A stretch of DNA of 64,000 nucleotides from assembly GCA_937141935.1 (NCBI GenBank), contig CAKZQS010000027.1, positions 1-64,000 of the forward strand. The letters are read 5' to 3'. The translations under genes and the position numbers were made by a program. Positions within the stretch are counted from its first letter, which is position 1. Each line of letters opens with the position of its first letter. This stretch comes from an uncultured Ectothiorhodospiraceae bacterium. GTDB taxonomy: Bacteria > Pseudomonadota > Gammaproteobacteria > Nevskiales > Oceanococcaceae. Of this stretch, positions 43,968 to 54,531 are shown one piece after another. The notes beneath the pieces are model-generated. The model saw only the letters and a program-made list of their open reading frames with translations, made no database searches and was not told the origin of the DNA.

Positions 43968-44763
43968 GAAGGCCCACGAAGACCACGTCAACCACGAGGC
44001 CTGGGCCATCCCCTATGGCGATCTGATCACGCTGCTGCTGGCCTTCTTCGTCGTCATGTACGCGACCAGCTCGCTGAACGAGGGCAAGTTTCGCGTGCTC
44101 TCGAACTCGATGGTGGCGGCCTTTGGCGGCCCGCCGCGGGCGGTGATGCCGATCCAGGTGGGCATGAACAAGGCGCGCGAGGACACCTCGATGCGCACCA
44201 TCCGCACGCTGCCGCTGGACAGCGTGCAGCAGAACCTGATTCGCCGGCAGCATGTGTCGCTGCCCCTGCCGCTGGCCATGCAGGGCGCCCGCGGCGCCGG
44301 CGGCAACACCGAGCTGGCGCGCCTGGCCGAGCAGCTGGGCGAAGCCCTGCGCGAGCTGGAGGCGCAAGGCCAGGTGCGCATCACCCGCTATTTCGACCGC
44401 ATCGAAATCGCCATCGGCACCGATGTGCTGTTCCCCAGCGGCAGCGCCGAGGTCACCGCGCAGGCGCGCGCCATCCTGTTGCGCATCGCCGGGCTGCTGG
44501 GCGCGGTGGCGCACCCGGTCGTGGTCGAGGGCCACACCGACGACGTTCCCATCCGCAACGCCCGCTTTCCCTCCAACTGGGAGCTGTCGGCCGGCCGGGC
44601 CGGTCGCGTGATCCGCCTGTTTTCCGACAGCGGCATCGACGATGCGCGCATGAGCCTGCGCGCCTTCGGCGAGCAGCGCCCCGAGGTGCCCAACACCGAC
44701 GCGGCCGCGCGCAACCGCAACCGCCGCGTGCTGGTCATCGTGCACGCCCGCGCGCGGGCCTGA
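43957..44763 (+). CDS. motD: Flagellar stator protein MotD (MotB family)
   Basis: Peptidoglycan-anchored stator partner of MotC. 268 residues. One membrane segment (about 20-40) with the proton-binding Asp in YGDLITLLLAFFVVMYATSS. Plug/linker region, then OmpA-like domain (about 140-260) with VVEGHTDDVPIRNARFPSNW and LRAFGEQRPEVPNTDAAARN. The start overlaps motC. A small hairpin (44805-44813 with 44834-44842) follows before cheW. Confidence 0.93.
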   Translation: MPRKKAHEDHVNHEAWAIPYGDLITLLLAFFVVMYATSSLNEGKFRVLSNSMVAAFGGPPRAVMPIQVGMNKAREDTSMRTIRTLPLDSVQQNLIRRQHVSLPLPLAMQGARGAGGNTELARLAEQLGEALRELEAQGQVRITRYFDRIEIAIGTDVLFPSGSAEVTAQARAILLRIAGLLGAVAHPVVVEGHTDDVPIRNARFPSNWELSAGRAGRVIRLFSDSGIDDARMSLRAFGEQRPEVPNTDAAARNRNRRVLVIVHARARA

Positions 44764-44804
44764 TTCGCCCGCCGCGCGCTGGCCCCAGGCGGGCCGTACG
44801 CGCC

Positions 44805-44842
44805 CAAGGGGCGCGAAGGTCGGCGCTGCGGAACGCCCCTTG
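44805..44842. other. Inverted repeat between motD and cheW
   Basis: CAAGGGGCG (44805-44813) pairs perfectly with CGCCCCTTG (44834-44842), 9 bp with a 20-base loop, 41 bases after motD and 33 before cheW. It lacks a T run; it could attenuate readthrough or act as an operator. Function is unknown. Confidence 0.4.
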
Positions 44843-44875
44843 CAGGCGCCCGGCCATCGTCCCGTCCGCATCCCC

Positions 44876-45316
44876 ATGAGCGCCAGCCCCGTCGCCGACA
44901 CCTCCATACGCTGCGTCAGCTTTGCGCTGGCCGGCGAGCGCTTTGGCGTGGATGTGCTGCGCGTGCGCGAGGTGCTGCCGTTGCCGGCGATCACCAGCGT
45001 GCCCGGTGCGCCGAGCAGCTGCCTGGGGGTGTTGAACCTGCGCGGCCGGATTCTGAGCGTGCTGGATACGCGGGCCCTGCTGGGCCTGGCCACCGCCGCC
45101 CCGGGCCCCAGCGCCCACCTGCTGGTGGTCGAAAGCGCGGGCCGCTGGTTGGGTCTGGTCATCGACGCCATCGGCGAGGTGCTGGCGCTGCCGGAGGCAT
45201 CCACCGACGACCGGGACGCCGCCGGCCACGCCAGCGCGGCGGTGCGCCTGTGCCACCACGAGCGTGGCTATGTCGGCCTGCTGACGCTGCCGATTCTGCT
45301 GGAGGAACTTGCATGA
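44876..45316 (+). CDS. cheW: Chemotaxis adaptor CheW (first system)
   Basis: Couples CheA to receptors. 146 residues, single CheW domain: CVSFALAGERFGVDVLRVRE, LPAITSVPGAPSSCLGVLNL, RGRILSVLDTRALLGL. The ATG at 44876 is preferred; the frame is open from a TTG at 44840 but homology begins after the ATG. Position after motD matches the adaptor of the flagellar chemotaxis system. The next gene starts inside its stop region (four-base overlap). Confidence 0.9.
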   Translation: MSASPVADTSIRCVSFALAGERFGVDVLRVREVLPLPAITSVPGAPSSCLGVLNLRGRILSVLDTRALLGLATAAPGPSAHLLVVESAGRWLGLVIDAIGEVLALPEASTDDRDAAGHASAAVRLCHHERGYVGLLTLPILLEELA

Positions 45317-45810
45317 ACACCTGGTACCTGGCTCTGGGCCTGGGCTATGTGCTGCTGAGCGGCGCCGCGATGTGTGCGCTGGCCCTGGCGCTGCGGCGCA
45401 TGCAGCAACGCCAGGCGCGCTGGTGGCGGCAACTTGACGCCGCGCACGCCACCCAGGGCGCCTATGCCGAAGCCACCGAGATGGCGCTGTCGCACCTGCG
45501 CGATGGCCTGCAGACGCTGACCACCGTCAGCGCCAACCACGACATGAAGCTCTACGCGCTGGAGCTGCGCCAGCGGCACCGGCAGCGCAGCGAGGCCCAG
45601 GCCCGCACGGTGGCGCCGGCTGCCGGTCTCGCCGTCGGCCCCGCCCCCGCGGGCATGACGCCGCCGCCCGCCGCGGCCCCGATGCCGCCGGCGACTGCGC
45701 GCGAGGCCCCGGGGCCCGATGCGGCGCGCCTGCGGCCGGCCGAGGCGCAGCTGGCGGCCGCGCTGGGTCGCACTCCGGCAGCGCCGGACGCCGGCGGCCC
45801 GGCGCCATGA
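45313..45810 (+). CDS. Membrane-anchored coiled-coil protein of unknown function
   Basis: 165 residues; I do not recognise a family with confidence. One N-terminal membrane segment (about 4-26, LALGLGYVLLSGAAMCALAL), an Arg/Gln-rich helix (27-50), a predicted coiled coil to about 100 (LRDGLQTLTTVSANHDMKLY), then a Pro/Ala-rich tail. It overlaps cheW at its start and the STAS gene at its end, so it is translationally coupled to both. In related clusters the gene after cheW is DUF2802; this protein lacks the clear C-terminal DUF2802 segment seen in the protein at 1131. It could be a degenerate relative or a membrane tether for a signalling component. Confidence 0.7.
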   Translation: MNTWYLALGLGYVLLSGAAMCALALALRRMQQRQARWWRQLDAAHATQGAYAEATEMALSHLRDGLQTLTTVSANHDMKLYALELRQRHRQRSEAQARTVAPAAGLAVGPAPAGMTPPPAAAPMPPATAREAPGPDAARLRPAEAQLAAALGRTPAAPDAGGPAP

Positions 45811-46115
45811 GGCTGGAACTGCCGGCGCAACTGATCATCAACCACGTCGCCACCCTGCAGGCGCAATGGCTGGAGCAGCTGGCGCAACCCGATGCGCGCC
45901 AACAGCTGTGGGAACTGGGGGGCGAGGTCGAGCGCGTGGATGCCACCGGGCTGGCGCTGCTGCTGGCGCTGCTGCGCAGCCTGCGCGAATCCGACTGCGG
46001 CTGGGCCTGGCCGCAGGGCGTGCCCCCGACTCTGGACCAGGCGGCCGGGGACCTCGGCGTGGCCTGCGAATTGCACGCCGGTGCTGTCGAACCGTGCCCC
46101 CAAGCCACAGCCTGA
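45807..46115 (+). CDS. STAS domain protein
   Basis: 102 residues, a stand-alone STAS domain like anti-anti-sigma factors. It has MRLELPAQLIINHVATLQAQ at the N-terminus and VDATGLALLLALLRSLRESD at the centre. The usual phosphorylated Ser of D-x-S-G is a Thr in DATG, which may still be phosphorylated. No Ser/Thr kinase of the RsbW type is nearby. Such STAS genes often open chemosensory operons of the CheY-CheA-CheW-MCP-CheR-CheD-CheB type, as here. ATGA overlap upstream; the cheY gene follows after ten bases with a good ribosome site (GAGAGGA). Confidence 0.82.
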   Translation: MRLELPAQLIINHVATLQAQWLEQLAQPDARQQLWELGGEVERVDATGLALLLALLRSLRESDCGWAWPQGVPPTLDQAAGDLGVACELHAGAVEPCPQATA

Positions 46116-46125
46116 GAGGACCCTG

Positions 46126-46488
46126 ATGGCCCGCATACTTGCCGTAGACGATTCCCGTTCCATGCGTCAGATGGTGGCCTTCACGCTGTCATCGGCCGGG
46201 CATGAGATCGCCGAGGCCGAGGACGGCCAGCAGGCCCTGAATCTGGCCCAGAGCGGCGCTTATGACCTGGTGCTGGCCGACGTCAACATGCCGGTGATGG
46301 ATGGCATCTCGCTGGTGCGCAAGCTGCGCGAGCTGCCCAGCTACCGCTTTACCCCGGTGCTGATGCTGACCACCGAGGCCGGCGACGACAAGAAGTCGGA
46401 GGGCCGCAGCGCCGGCGCCACCGGCTGGATCGTCAAGCCCTTCAACCCCGAACAACTGCTGTCGACGATCTCGCGCGTGCTGAGCTAG
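46126..46488 (+). CDS. cheY: Chemotaxis response regulator CheY (second system)
   Basis: 120 residues, receiver domain only. D8/D9 pocket, phospho-acceptor D52 (LVLADVNMPVMDG), Thr in MLTTEAGDDKKSEGR and Lys in GWIVKPFNPEQL. It belongs to the STAS-cheY-cheA-cheW-MCP-cheR-cheD-cheB block and is clearly different from the cheY at 40226. It may act as motor signal, phosphate sink or regulator of another output; the sequence alone does not decide. It ends 19 bases before the second cheA. Confidence 0.92.
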   Translation: MARILAVDDSRSMRQMVAFTLSSAGHEIAEAEDGQQALNLAQSGAYDLVLADVNMPVMDGISLVRKLRELPSYRFTPVLMLTTEAGDDKKSEGRSAGATGWIVKPFNPEQLLSTISRVLS

Positions 46489-46507
46489 GGACGCTCGCCA
46501 CGCCGCC

Positions 46508-48592
46508 ATGAATGTCGATCTGAGCCAATTCCACCAGACCTTCTTCGACGAAAGTTTCGAGGGTCTGGACGCGATGGAGGCCGGCCTGCTCGGGCTGGAT
46601 CCGGCGCAGCCGGTGGATCCCGAGACGGTCAATGCCATCTTCCGCGCCGCGCACTCGATCAAGGGCGGTGCCGGCACCTTTGGCTTCGTCGAGATCGGTG
46701 GCTTTACCCACTTGCTGGAAACGCTGCTGGATGAGCTGCGTGCCGGCCAGCGCGCCTGGGATGCCAGTCTTGTTGAGCTGCTGCTGCAATGCGTGGACAG
46801 CACGCGCGGCATGTTGCAGGCCGCCCAGCAGGGCGAGCCGGGTGGCGCCGACGCGGCGTTGGAGGCCCAGCTGCAGCAGGTGCTGGCCAGTGCCGCACCG
46901 GCCACCGGCGCGGAGCACAGCCCCGCGGCCGCGGACCCGGCGTGCACGGCGGGATGGCATATCGATTTTCGCCCCGAGCCCGACATCGCCCAGCAGGGCA
47001 ACGACCCCCTGCGCCTGCTGCGCGCCCTGGCCGAGCTCGGGCCGCTTGACGTCGAGTGCGACACCGCGGCCCTGCGGCCGCTGGCCGAACACGACGCCGA
47101 ATGCTGCCCCCTGGGCTGGCGTATCCGCTTGCAGGCTCCCGTCGAGGAGGCAGCGATTCGAGAAGTTTTTGCCTGGGTCGATGACGCCTGCGAGCTGCAG
47201 ATTCGGCCCTCGGTCGACACCGCGGACGGCCCCGGCAGCGCCAGCCCCGGCACTGCCAGCTCCGGCACCGCCCACCCCGGTACCGCCAAACTCGGCGACG
47301 ACGTCGCCGCCGCGACGGAGGCGCCGGCCTCGGGTGCGCCGGCGAACGCTGCACCGACGGCATCGCCCGTAGCCGCGCCAGCGCCCACGCCGCGCGAGGG
47401 CGGCGGCTCGATCCGTGTGGGTGTGGACAAGATCGATGCGCTGATCAACCTGGTTGGCGAGCTGGTCATCACACAGGCCATGTTGCGCCAGCGCGTGCAG
47501 GGGCTGGACCCGGTCGAACACGAATCGCTGCTCGGCGGCATCGGCCAGCTGGAGCAGAACACCCGCCACCTGCAGGAGGCCGTGATGGCCACCCGCATGC
47601 TGCCGGTGGATGTGGTTTTCAGCCGCTTCCCGCGGGTGGTGCGCGATGTGGCGGTGCAGCTTGGCAAGCAGGTGCGCCTGCAGACCTCGGGCGAGGGCGC
47701 CGAGCTGGACAAGGGCGTGATCGAAAAGATTGTCGATCCGCTGAACCACATCGTGCGCAACGCCATCGACCACGGCATCGAGCCGGCCGCCGAGCGCACT
47801 GCCGCCGGCAAAGCGGCGGAAGCCACGCTGCGGCTCTCGGCCTGGCACCAGGGCGGCCATATCCTGATCCAAGTGGCCGACGACGGCCGCGGGCTGGATC
47901 GCGAGAAGATCCTGGCCACCGCGCAGGCGCGCGGGCTCGAGGTCGAACCGGACCTGCCCGATGCCGCCGTCTGGGATCTGATCTTTGCCCCCGGCTTTTC
48001 CACGGCGCAGGCCGTCACCGATCTCTCCGGTCGCGGCGTGGGCATGGATGTCGTGCGCCGCAACATCAGCAGCCTGGGCGGGCAGGTCGATATCGCCTCC
48101 GAGCGTGGCCAGGGCACCCGGGTCACGATCCGCCTGCCGCTGACGCTGGCCATTCTGGACGGGATGACCGTGCGGGTGGGCCAGGAAATCCTGGTCGTGC
48201 CCATCGCCGCGGTCATCGAGTCGCTGCAGATCGAGCCGGCGGCGCTGCGCAGCCTGGCCGGCGAGCAGGGCCTGCTGCAGGTGCGCGATGAATACCTGCC
48301 GCTGCTCCGCCTGGACGCCGTGCTCGGCTATGGCGCATCGGCGGGCAGCACGGCCGCCGATGCGGATGCTGCGCCCCGCCTGGCCGTGGTGGTGGAGTCC
48401 CAGCGCGAGAAGCTGGCGCTGGTCGTCGACGAGCTGCTGGGTCAGCAGCAGGTCGTGGTCAAGAACCTCGAAACGCATTACCGCCCCGTGCCCGGCGTGG
48501 CCGGGGCAACCATCCTCGGCGACGGCCGTGTCGCCCTGATTCTTGATGTCGGCGGCGTGCCCCGCCGGCCACCCGTTTCCACCGCCGCCTGA
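46508..48592 (+). CDS. cheA: Chemotaxis histidine kinase CheA (second system)
   Basis: 694 residues with full CheA layout. HPt with H49 ([10 protein letters not shown]), a P2-like domain at about 155-238 ([20 protein letters not shown]), a linker containing a fourfold 15-bp repeat, dimerisation ([20 protein letters not shown]), ATP-binding domain ([29 protein letters not shown]) and a CheW-like domain ending near 690. It differs from the first CheA by having a P2 domain. Co-directional with cheW 24 bases downstream. Confidence 0.94.
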   Translation: MNVDLSQFHQTFFDESFEGLDAMEAGLLGLDPAQPVDPETVNAIFRAAHSIKGGAGTFGFVEIGGFTHLLETLLDELRAGQRAWDASLVELLLQCVDSTRGMLQAAQQGEPGGADAALEAQLQQVLASAAPATGAEHSPAAADPACTAGWHIDFRPEPDIAQQGNDPLRLLRALAELGPLDVECDTAALRPLAEHDAECCPLGWRIRLQAPVEEAAIREVFAWVDDACELQIRPSVDTADGPGSASPGTASSGTAHPGTAKLGDDVAAATEAPASGAPANAAPTASPVAAPAPTPREGGGSIRVGVDKIDALINLVGELVITQAMLRQRVQGLDPVEHESLLGGIGQLEQNTRHLQEAVMATRMLPVDVVFSRFPRVVRDVAVQLGKQVRLQTSGEGAELDKGVIEKIVDPLNHIVRNAIDHGIEPAAERTAAGKAAEATLRLSAWHQGGHILIQVADDGRGLDREKILATAQARGLEVEPDLPDAAVWDLIFAPGFSTAQAVTDLSGRGVGMDVVRRNISSLGGQVDIASERGQGTRVTIRLPLTLAILDGMTVRVGQEILVVPIAAVIESLQIEPAALRSLAGEQGLLQVRDEYLPLLRLDAVLGYGASAGSTAADADAAPRLAVVVESQREKLALVVDELLGQQQVVVKNLETHYRPVPGVAGATILGDGRVALILDVGGVPRRPPVSTAA
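47231..47290 (+). repeat. Four tandem 15-bp units inside the second cheA
   Basis: Codes for four five-residue units of the form P/S-G-S/T-A-x ([20 protein letters not shown]) in the linker between the P2-like and dimerisation domains. In-frame unit length means copy-number change would alter linker length without breaking the gene. Confidence 0.8.
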
Positions 48593-48616
48593 GGCCCATC
48601 GATCCAAGGAGGGACG

Positions 48617-49174
48617 ATGACCGCAACAGCCAACCCCCCACCCGCCGCGCCAGCCGCCACGCCGGTCGCGCCGGCTGCGACGCCCGCCGTCGGCGAGGCC
48701 GCCGAAGGGCACACGCAGGAATACCTGACCTTTTGCCTGGGCGAGGAGGAATACGGCGTGGACATCCTGAAGGTGCAGGAGATCCGCAGCTACGACACGG
48801 TGACCCGTCTGCCGGCCGCGCCCAGCTACATCAAGGGCGTTATCAACCTGCGCGGCACCATCGTGCCCATCGTCGACATGCGGCTGCGCTTTGCGATGGC
48901 CGAGGCGCGCTACGACGAATTCACCGTGATGATCGTGCTCAGCGTGGCGGGGCGCATCGTCGGCCTGGTAGTCGACGGCGTATCCGATGTGATCACGCTG
49001 GCCGATACGCAGATCCGGCCCGCGCCGGAGATGTCCAGCAAGGCCCTGGACGGCCGCTTCATTACCGGATTGGGGGCGCTCGAGGAGCGCCTGCTGATTC
49101 TCATCGACATCGAGGCCCTCATCTCCGGAGAGGCGCTGGGCCTGGTGGCGGATGCCGCCGCCGAAACCCATTGA
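48617..49174 (+). CDS. cheW: Chemotaxis adaptor CheW (second system)
   Basis: 185 residues: an N-terminal Ala/Pro-rich extension of about 35 residues, then a full CheW domain with [40 protein letters not shown] and [20 protein letters not shown]. Closer to the E. coli-type CheW than the one at 44876. Ribosome site AAGGAGGGACG. It precedes the PAS-containing receptor by 14 bases, so the two are probably made in proportion. Confidence 0.94.
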   Translation: MTATANPPPAAPAATPVAPAATPAVGEAAEGHTQEYLTFCLGEEEYGVDILKVQEIRSYDTVTRLPAAPSYIKGVINLRGTIVPIVDMRLRFAMAEARYDEFTVMIVLSVAGRIVGLVVDGVSDVITLADTQIRPAPEMSSKALDGRFITGLGALEERLLILIDIEALISGEALGLVADAAAETH

Positions 49175-49188
49175 AGGGACACACCGCC

Positions 49189-52100
49189 ATGAACTTTCTT
49201 CGCCCCCAAGCCAAGCTTTCCCCCCAGGTCGTCGAGGCCAGCCGTCAGCTCGAGGCCATCCTGGCCGGCTCCGGCGCCACCGAGGTCCAGCTGGAGCAGG
49301 CCAGCGCCGAGCTGCAGCCGCTGCTAGTCCAGCTGAACACCGTGCTGGCGCGCGCCATCGAACACAAGGCGCGCCGCGGGGAATGCGAGGCCAGCCGCGC
49401 GGAGCTGGAGTCGCGCCTGCAGGCGCTGACCCGCTCGCAGGCCGTCATCGAATTCGACCTGCAGGGCAACATCCGCGAGGCCAACGACGCCTTCCTGGCG
49501 ACCATGGGCTACACGCTCGACGAAATTCGCGGCCAGCACCACCGCATCTTCTGCGACCCGGCCGATGCCGCCCGGCCCGAGTACCAGGCCTTCTGGGCCA
49601 AGCTCGGCCGCGGCGAAGCCGACAGCGGCCGCTACCGCCGCCTGGCGAAGGGCGGCCGTAGCGTGTGGATCGAGGCCAGCTACAACCCGGTACTGGATGC
49701 GCAGGGCCAGCCCATCGGCGTGGTGAAGGTGGCGACCGACATCACCGCGCACATGCGCGAGGCCGCCAGCAATGAAGGCCAGATGGCGGCCATCGACAAG
49801 GCCATGGCGGTGATCGAGTTCAACCTTGACGGCACCGTCATCCGCGCCAACGACAACTTCCTGGCCACGGTCGGCTACGGTGCCGACGAAGTCGTGGGCC
49901 ACCACCACCGCATGTTCGTCGAGCCCGAGGAGGCCCGCTCGGCCGAGTACGAGCGCTTCTGGGAAAAGCTGGGCCGTGGCGAGTTCGACGCCGGCCGCTA
50001 CTGCCGCGTGCACAAGGACGGCCACACGATCTGGATCGAGGCCAGCTACAACCCGATTTTCGACGCCGACGGCAAACCCTACAAGGTGGTCAAGTACGCC
50101 ACCGACATCACCCGGCAGGTGCATGAGGCCGCCGACTACTCCGGCCAGATCATGGCCATTGGCAAGTCCCAGGCGGTGATCGAGTTCGAGCTGGACGGCA
50201 CCATCATCACCGCCAACGAGAACTTTCTGGCGGCGGTGGGCTATTCGCTGGCCGAGGTGCGCGGCCAGCACCATCGCATGTTCGTGCAGCCCGAAGAGGC
50301 GGCCTCACCCGAGTACGCTCGCTTCTGGGAGAAGCTGGGCCGCGGTGAGTTCGACTCGGGCCGCTACATGCGGGTGGGCAAGGGCGGCCGCGAACTGTGG
50401 ATCGAGGCCAGCTACAACCCGATCCTCGACCCGCGCGGCAAGCCCTACAAGGTGGTGAAGTTCGCCACCGACGTCACCGAAGACGTGCTGCGCAACGCCG
50501 ATTACCAGGGCCAGATCGCGGCGATCAGCAAGGCCCAGGCGGTGATCGAGTTCGACCTGGACGGCACTATCCGCACGGCCAATGAGAACTTCCTGTCGAC
50601 CGTCGGTTACACCCTGGACGAGGTACAGGGGCAGCACCACCGCATGTTCATGCCGCCCGAGGATGCCTCGCGCCCGGCTTACCAGAAGTTCTGGGACAAG
50701 CTGGGCCAGGGCCATTACGACAGCGGGCAATACAAACGCATCGGGCGCGATGGCCGCGAGATCTGGATTCAGGCGGCCTACAACCCGATTTTCGATGCCG
50801 CCGGCAAGCCCTTCAAGGTGGTCAAGTACGCCACCGAAATCACCGAGGAGAAGCTGCGCACCGCGGACCACGAGGGCCAGCTTTCGGCCATCAGCAAGGC
50901 CCAAGCGGTGATCGAGTTCAACCTGGACGGCACCATCCTCGGTGCCAATGACAATTTCCTGAAAACGCTGGGTTATACGCTGTCCGAGGTGCGCGGCCAG
51001 CACCACCGCATGTTTGTCGACCCGAGCGAAGCCGGCAGCGCCAACTACGCCGAGTTCTGGCGCAAGCTGGGGCAGGGCACCTACGACGCGGGCCAGTACA
51101 AGCGCCTGCACAAGGACGGCAGCGAGGTCTGGATCCAGGCCACCTACAACCCGATCTTCGATCTCAACGGCAAGCCCTACAAGGTGGTCAAGTACGCCAC
51201 CAACATCACCGAGCAGGTCAAGACCAACCAGGCCATGCGCAAGGCCGTGGAGCAGACCCAGGTGGTCATCGACGGGGCGCAGCGCGGCGAGCTGACGGCG
51301 CGGATCCCGATGGACGGCAAGACCGGCCTGGTCGAATCGCTGTGCGTGGGCATCAACCAGATGCTCGACGGTCTGGAGCAGAACCAGACCCGGCAGATGC
51401 AGATCGCCCAGGAGAACCTGCGCATTCGTAATGCGCTGGACAACGTGACCACCAACGTGATGATCGCCGATGGCGACCGCGTGATCCGCTACGCGAACAA
51501 GTCGCTGATCGAGATGCTCACGGCGGCGCAGAACAAGATCCGCGAGCAGCTGCCGCAGTTCGATGTCAGCAAGGTCGTGGGCACCAACATCGACATCTTC
51601 CACAAGAACCCCGTTCACCAGCAGCGCATGCTGGAGCAGCTGCAGGGCACCCACAAGGCGACCATTCGCGTCGGCGAGAAGATCTTCAACCTCACGGTGA
51701 ACCCCATCATCGACGGTGAAGGCGAGCGCGTGGGTACCGTGGTGGAATGGCTGGACCGCAATGCCGAGGTCGAGGTCGAGGAGCAGATCGAGCGCATCGT
51801 CAGCCAGGCGGCCGCGGGGGACTTCTCGCTGCGGCTGTCCTCCGAGGGCAAGATCGGCTTCATGCGCAGCCTGGCCGAGGGCCTGAACCAGCTGCTGGAT
51901 GTCAGCGAGGCGGCCTTCCGCGAGATGAGCAAGCTGATGTCGGCACTGTCCAAGGGCGACCTGACGGCCCAGGTGCACATCGACGGCGAGGGCCTGTTCG
52001 CGCAGTTGCGGGAAGAATCGCAATCGACCATCGGCACGCTGACCGACATGGTGACCCGCATTCGCGAGTCGGCCGACGCCATCAACACCGCCTCACGCGA

Positions 52101-52968
52101 GATCGCGATGGGCAATGCCGACCTGTCCAGCCGCACCGAGCAGCAGGCCGCCAGCCTGGAGGAAACCGCCTCCTCGATGGAGGAACTGACCACCACCGTG
52201 CGGCAGAACGCCGACAACGCGCAGCAGGCCAATCAGCTGGCGATGGGCGCCTCGGAGGTGGCCGGCAAGGGCGGCGACGTGGTCGGCGAGGTGGTCAGCA
52301 CCATGTCCGCCATCAGCGATTCCAGCAAGAAGATCGCCGACATCATCAGCGTCATCGACGGCATCGCCTTCCAGACCAACATCCTGGCACTGAATGCGGC
52401 CGTGGAGGCGGCGCGGGCCGGCGAGCAGGGCCGCGGCTTTGCCGTGGTGGCCGCCGAGGTGCGCTCGCTGGCGCAGCGCAGCGCCGGGGCTGCCAAGGAG
52501 ATCAAGACGCTCATTTCCGACAGCGTCGAGCGGGTCAAGAGCGGCACCGAGCTGGTGGACCGGGCCGGCGAGACGATGGCGGAAATCGTGCAAAGCGTGC
52601 AGCGGGTCACCGACATCATGGGTGAGATCACCGCCGCCAGCCAGGAACAGAGCGCCGGCATCGGCCAGGTCAACCAGACCGTGACCCAGCTTGACGAGGT
52701 CACCCAGCAGAACGCCGCGCTGGTCGAGGAATCGGCCGCGTCGGCCAAGTCGCTGGAGGATCAGGCCGAAACGCTGGTGGAGTCGGTGCAGATCTTCAAG
52801 CTGCACAGCAGCCAAGGTGGCGCCAGTGTGGAGGCGCCGGCCCGCCGCGCCCCCAAGCGCGATAACGGCCAGGCTCAGGCGCTGCCGGCCCCGGCCCTCA
52901 ATGGCAAGCACGGCGCCCCCAACGGCCGCAGCAACGGGGTGGATAACGGCCAGTGGACCGAGTTCTAA
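49189..52968 (+). CDS. Soluble methyl-accepting chemotaxis protein with five tandem PAS repeats
   Basis: 1259 residues, no membrane segment, so a cytoplasmic receptor. An N-terminal helix (1-80) leads to five PAS units of exactly 122 residues (beginning near 83, 205, 327, 449, 571), each with AVIEFxLxGxIxxANxxFL, a GQHHRMF-type turn and IW-Q/E-A-x-YNP-I. A different sixth PAS (about 745-860, with HAMP-like flanks) and a signalling domain with [20 protein letters not shown] and [20 protein letters not shown] follow. The C-terminus NGQWTEF matches the xWxxF tether used by CheR/CheB. PAS ligands (haem, FAD or other) cannot be told from sequence; several His pairs recur. The cheR start overlaps its end. 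Confidence 0.93.
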   Translation: MNFLRPQAKLSPQVVEASRQLEAILAGSGATEVQLEQASAELQPLLVQLNTVLARAIEHKARRGECEASRAELESRLQALTRSQAVIEFDLQGNIREANDAFLATMGYTLDEIRGQHHRIFCDPADAARPEYQAFWAKLGRGEADSGRYRRLAKGGRSVWIEASYNPVLDAQGQPIGVVKVATDITAHMREAASNEGQMAAIDKAMAVIEFNLDGTVIRANDNFLATVGYGADEVVGHHHRMFVEPEEARSAEYERFWEKLGRGEFDAGRYCRVHKDGHTIWIEASYNPIFDADGKPYKVVKYATDITRQVHEAADYSGQIMAIGKSQAVIEFELDGTIITANENFLAAVGYSLAEVRGQHHRMFVQPEEAASPEYARFWEKLGRGEFDSGRYMRVGKGGRELWIEASYNPILDPRGKPYKVVKFATDVTEDVLRNADYQGQIAAISKAQAVIEFDLDGTIRTANENFLSTVGYTLDEVQGQHHRMFMPPEDASRPAYQKFWDKLGQGHYDSGQYKRIGRDGREIWIQAAYNPIFDAAGKPFKVVKYATEITEEKLRTADHEGQLSAISKAQAVIEFNLDGTILGANDNFLKTLGYTLSEVRGQHHRMFVDPSEAGSANYAEFWRKLGQGTYDAGQYKRLHKDGSEVWIQATYNPIFDLNGKPYKVVKYATNITEQVKTNQAMRKAVEQTQVVIDGAQRGELTARIPMDGKTGLVESLCVGINQMLDGLEQNQTRQMQIAQENLRIRNALDNVTTNVMIADGDRVIRYANKSLIEMLTAAQNKIREQLPQFDVSKVVGTNIDIFHKNPVHQQRMLEQLQGTHKATIRVGEKIFNLTVNPIIDGEGERVGTVVEWLDRNAEVEVEEQIERIVSQAAAGDFSLRLSSEGKIGFMRSLAEGLNQLLDVSEAAFREMSKLMSALSKGDLTAQVHIDGEGLFAQLREESQSTIGTLTDMVTRIRESADAINTASREIAMGNADLSSRTEQQAASLEETASSMEELTTTVRQNADNAQQANQLAMGASEVAGKGGDVVGEVVSTMSAISDSSKKIADIISVIDGIAFQTNILALNAAVEAARAGEQGRGFAVVAAEVRSLAQRSAGAAKEIKTLISDSVERVKSGTELVDRAGETMAEIVQSVQRVTDIMGEITAASQEQSAGIGQVNQTVTQLDEVTQQNAALVEESAASAKSLEDQAETLVESVQIFKLHSSQGGASVEAPARRAPKRDNGQAQALPAPALNGKHGAPNGRSNGVDNGQWTEF
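49435..51264 (+). repeat. Five direct repeats of exactly 366 bp coding for PAS domains
   Basis: Equivalent codons of AVIEF recur at about 49441, 49807, 50173, 50539 and 50905, each step exactly 366 bp with no indels. Copies three to five are the most alike at the DNA level. Confidence 0.92.
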
Positions 52969-53879
52969 GCGCCGCGCCCGCCGCGGCGGCGGTGGACGTT
53001 GTGCAGCGCGGCGGCGGCAGTGCGCCGCCGCCATCGCCATTGTCCGCGCGTGCCGTCGGTGCCCCCGGGGCCCTGAGCCTGAGCCCGGCGGACTTTCGCA
53101 CGCTGGCGAAGCTGATCCACGACGAGGCGGGCATCGTGCTGGGCGCGCAGAAGCAGGACATGGTGCTGCGCCGCCTGTCGCGGCGCATGCACAGCCTGGG
53201 GCTGCGCAGCTTTCGCGAGTACGCCAAGCGCCTGCAGGTCGATGACGGTGGCGAGCGCGAGCACTTCCGCAATGCGCTGACCACCAACCTGACCGCCTTC
53301 TTTCGCGAGTCGCATCACTTCGACCGGCTGAACGCGCTGTTCGCCCAGCGCGGCCCCACGCGTCGGCTGCGGGTGTGGAGCGCCGCCTGCTCGACCGGCG
53401 AGGAGCCCTACAGCATCGCGATCTGCGCCTGCGAGCACTACGGTGGCGGCACGCCGCCGGTCCAGATCCTCGCCACGGATGTCGACACCCAGGTGCTGGC
53501 CACGGCCCGAGCCGGTGTGTACCCGCTGGAGCGCCTCAAGGGCATCAGCGAGCCGCGGCGGCGGGCCTATTTTGACCGCGGCACCGGGCCGAATGAGGGC
53601 CTGGCGCGGGTGCGCGAGCCGCTGCGCCGCATAGTGCAGTGGCAGCCGCAAAACCTGATGGCCGCCGATTACGCGGTGGAGGGTGGGCTGGATGCGATTT
53701 TCCTGCGCAATGTGCTGATCTATTTCGACCGGCCGACCCAGCGCACCATCCTGGCGCGGATGCGCCGTTTGCTGCGGCCCGACGGGTGGCTCTTCGTTGG
53801 CCATTCGGAGAACCTATTCCACTGCGCCGACCTGTTCCGCTCGCTGGGCCAGACCGTCTATGCGCCGCTGCCACCATGA
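52953..53879 (+). CDS. cheR: Chemoreceptor glutamate methyltransferase CheR
   Basis: Methylates receptor glutamates with S-adenosylmethionine. 308 residues with a GTG start that overlaps the receptor stop by 16 bases. A 40-residue Ala/Pro extension precedes the helical N-domain ([20 protein letters not shown]). Signature [19 protein letters not shown]-binding [17 protein letters not shown] and C-terminal [19 protein letters not shown]. It is the only cheR in the window and so may serve both systems. Start codon choice is supported by overlap only; a later GTG or ATG near the conserved domain is possible. Confidence 0.92.
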   Translation: MDRVLSAAPAAAAVDVVQRGGGSAPPPSPLSARAVGAPGALSLSPADFRTLAKLIHDEAGIVLGAQKQDMVLRRLSRRMHSLGLRSFREYAKRLQVDDGGEREHFRNALTTNLTAFFRESHHFDRLNALFAQRGPTRRLRVWSAACSTGEEPYSIAICACEHYGGGTPPVQILATDVDTQVLATARAGVYPLERLKGISEPRRRAYFDRGTGPNEGLARVREPLRRIVQWQPQNLMAADYAVEGGLDAIFLRNVLIYFDRPTQRTILARMRRLLRPDGWLFVGHSENLFHCADLFRSLGQTVYAPLPP

Positions 53880-54531
53880 GCGGCCCGGCCGGCCCAAAGC
53901 CGGCGCCCATGGGGCCTTCGGGCGAGCCGCCGCGATCGCCCGGGGACATGGGGGGCCTCAGCGTCGCCCGGTTGCAGTACGACCGGGCGCTGGAATGCGA
54001 GGTGTACAAGCTGCTGCCGGGCGAGTTTCTGGCCACCGGCCTGGACCTGGCCATCAGTACCGTGCTGGGTTCTTGCGTCGCCGTGTGCCTGCATGACCCG
54101 GTGGTCGCCGTGGGCGGCATGAACCACTTCTTGTTGCCCGGCGGTGACCGCGGGCAGGGCGGGCGCTACGGCGCGCATGCGATGGAGCTGCTCATCAACG
54201 AGCTGCTGCGCCGCGGGGCGCAGCGCGAGCGGCTGGCGGCCAAGGTGGCCGGCGGCGCCCGCGTGCTCGATGGCGGCACCGTCTTCGATGTGGGCAGCCG
54301 CAACGCCGATTTTGTCGAGGCCTATCTGGCTGCCGAGCGCATCCCGGTGCTGGCCTCCGAGTTGCGTGGCCAACGGCCGCGCAAGCTGCTGTTCTTCCCG
54401 CACCGTGGACTGGCCCTGCTACGGGCGGTGGGCGATGCCCGCGACCGGGCCGACTGGCAGGCCGAGCAGCGCTACGTGCAGCAGCTGGTCAACCGCGCGC
54501 CGCCGCCCGGTGGCGGGGTCGAGCTGTTCTG

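Noticed and set aside
40983-44009. Minus-strand open frame of about 1008 codons opposite cheA and motC
   Set aside because: Shadow of well-supported plus-strand genes; no motif and no plausible start or ribosome site.
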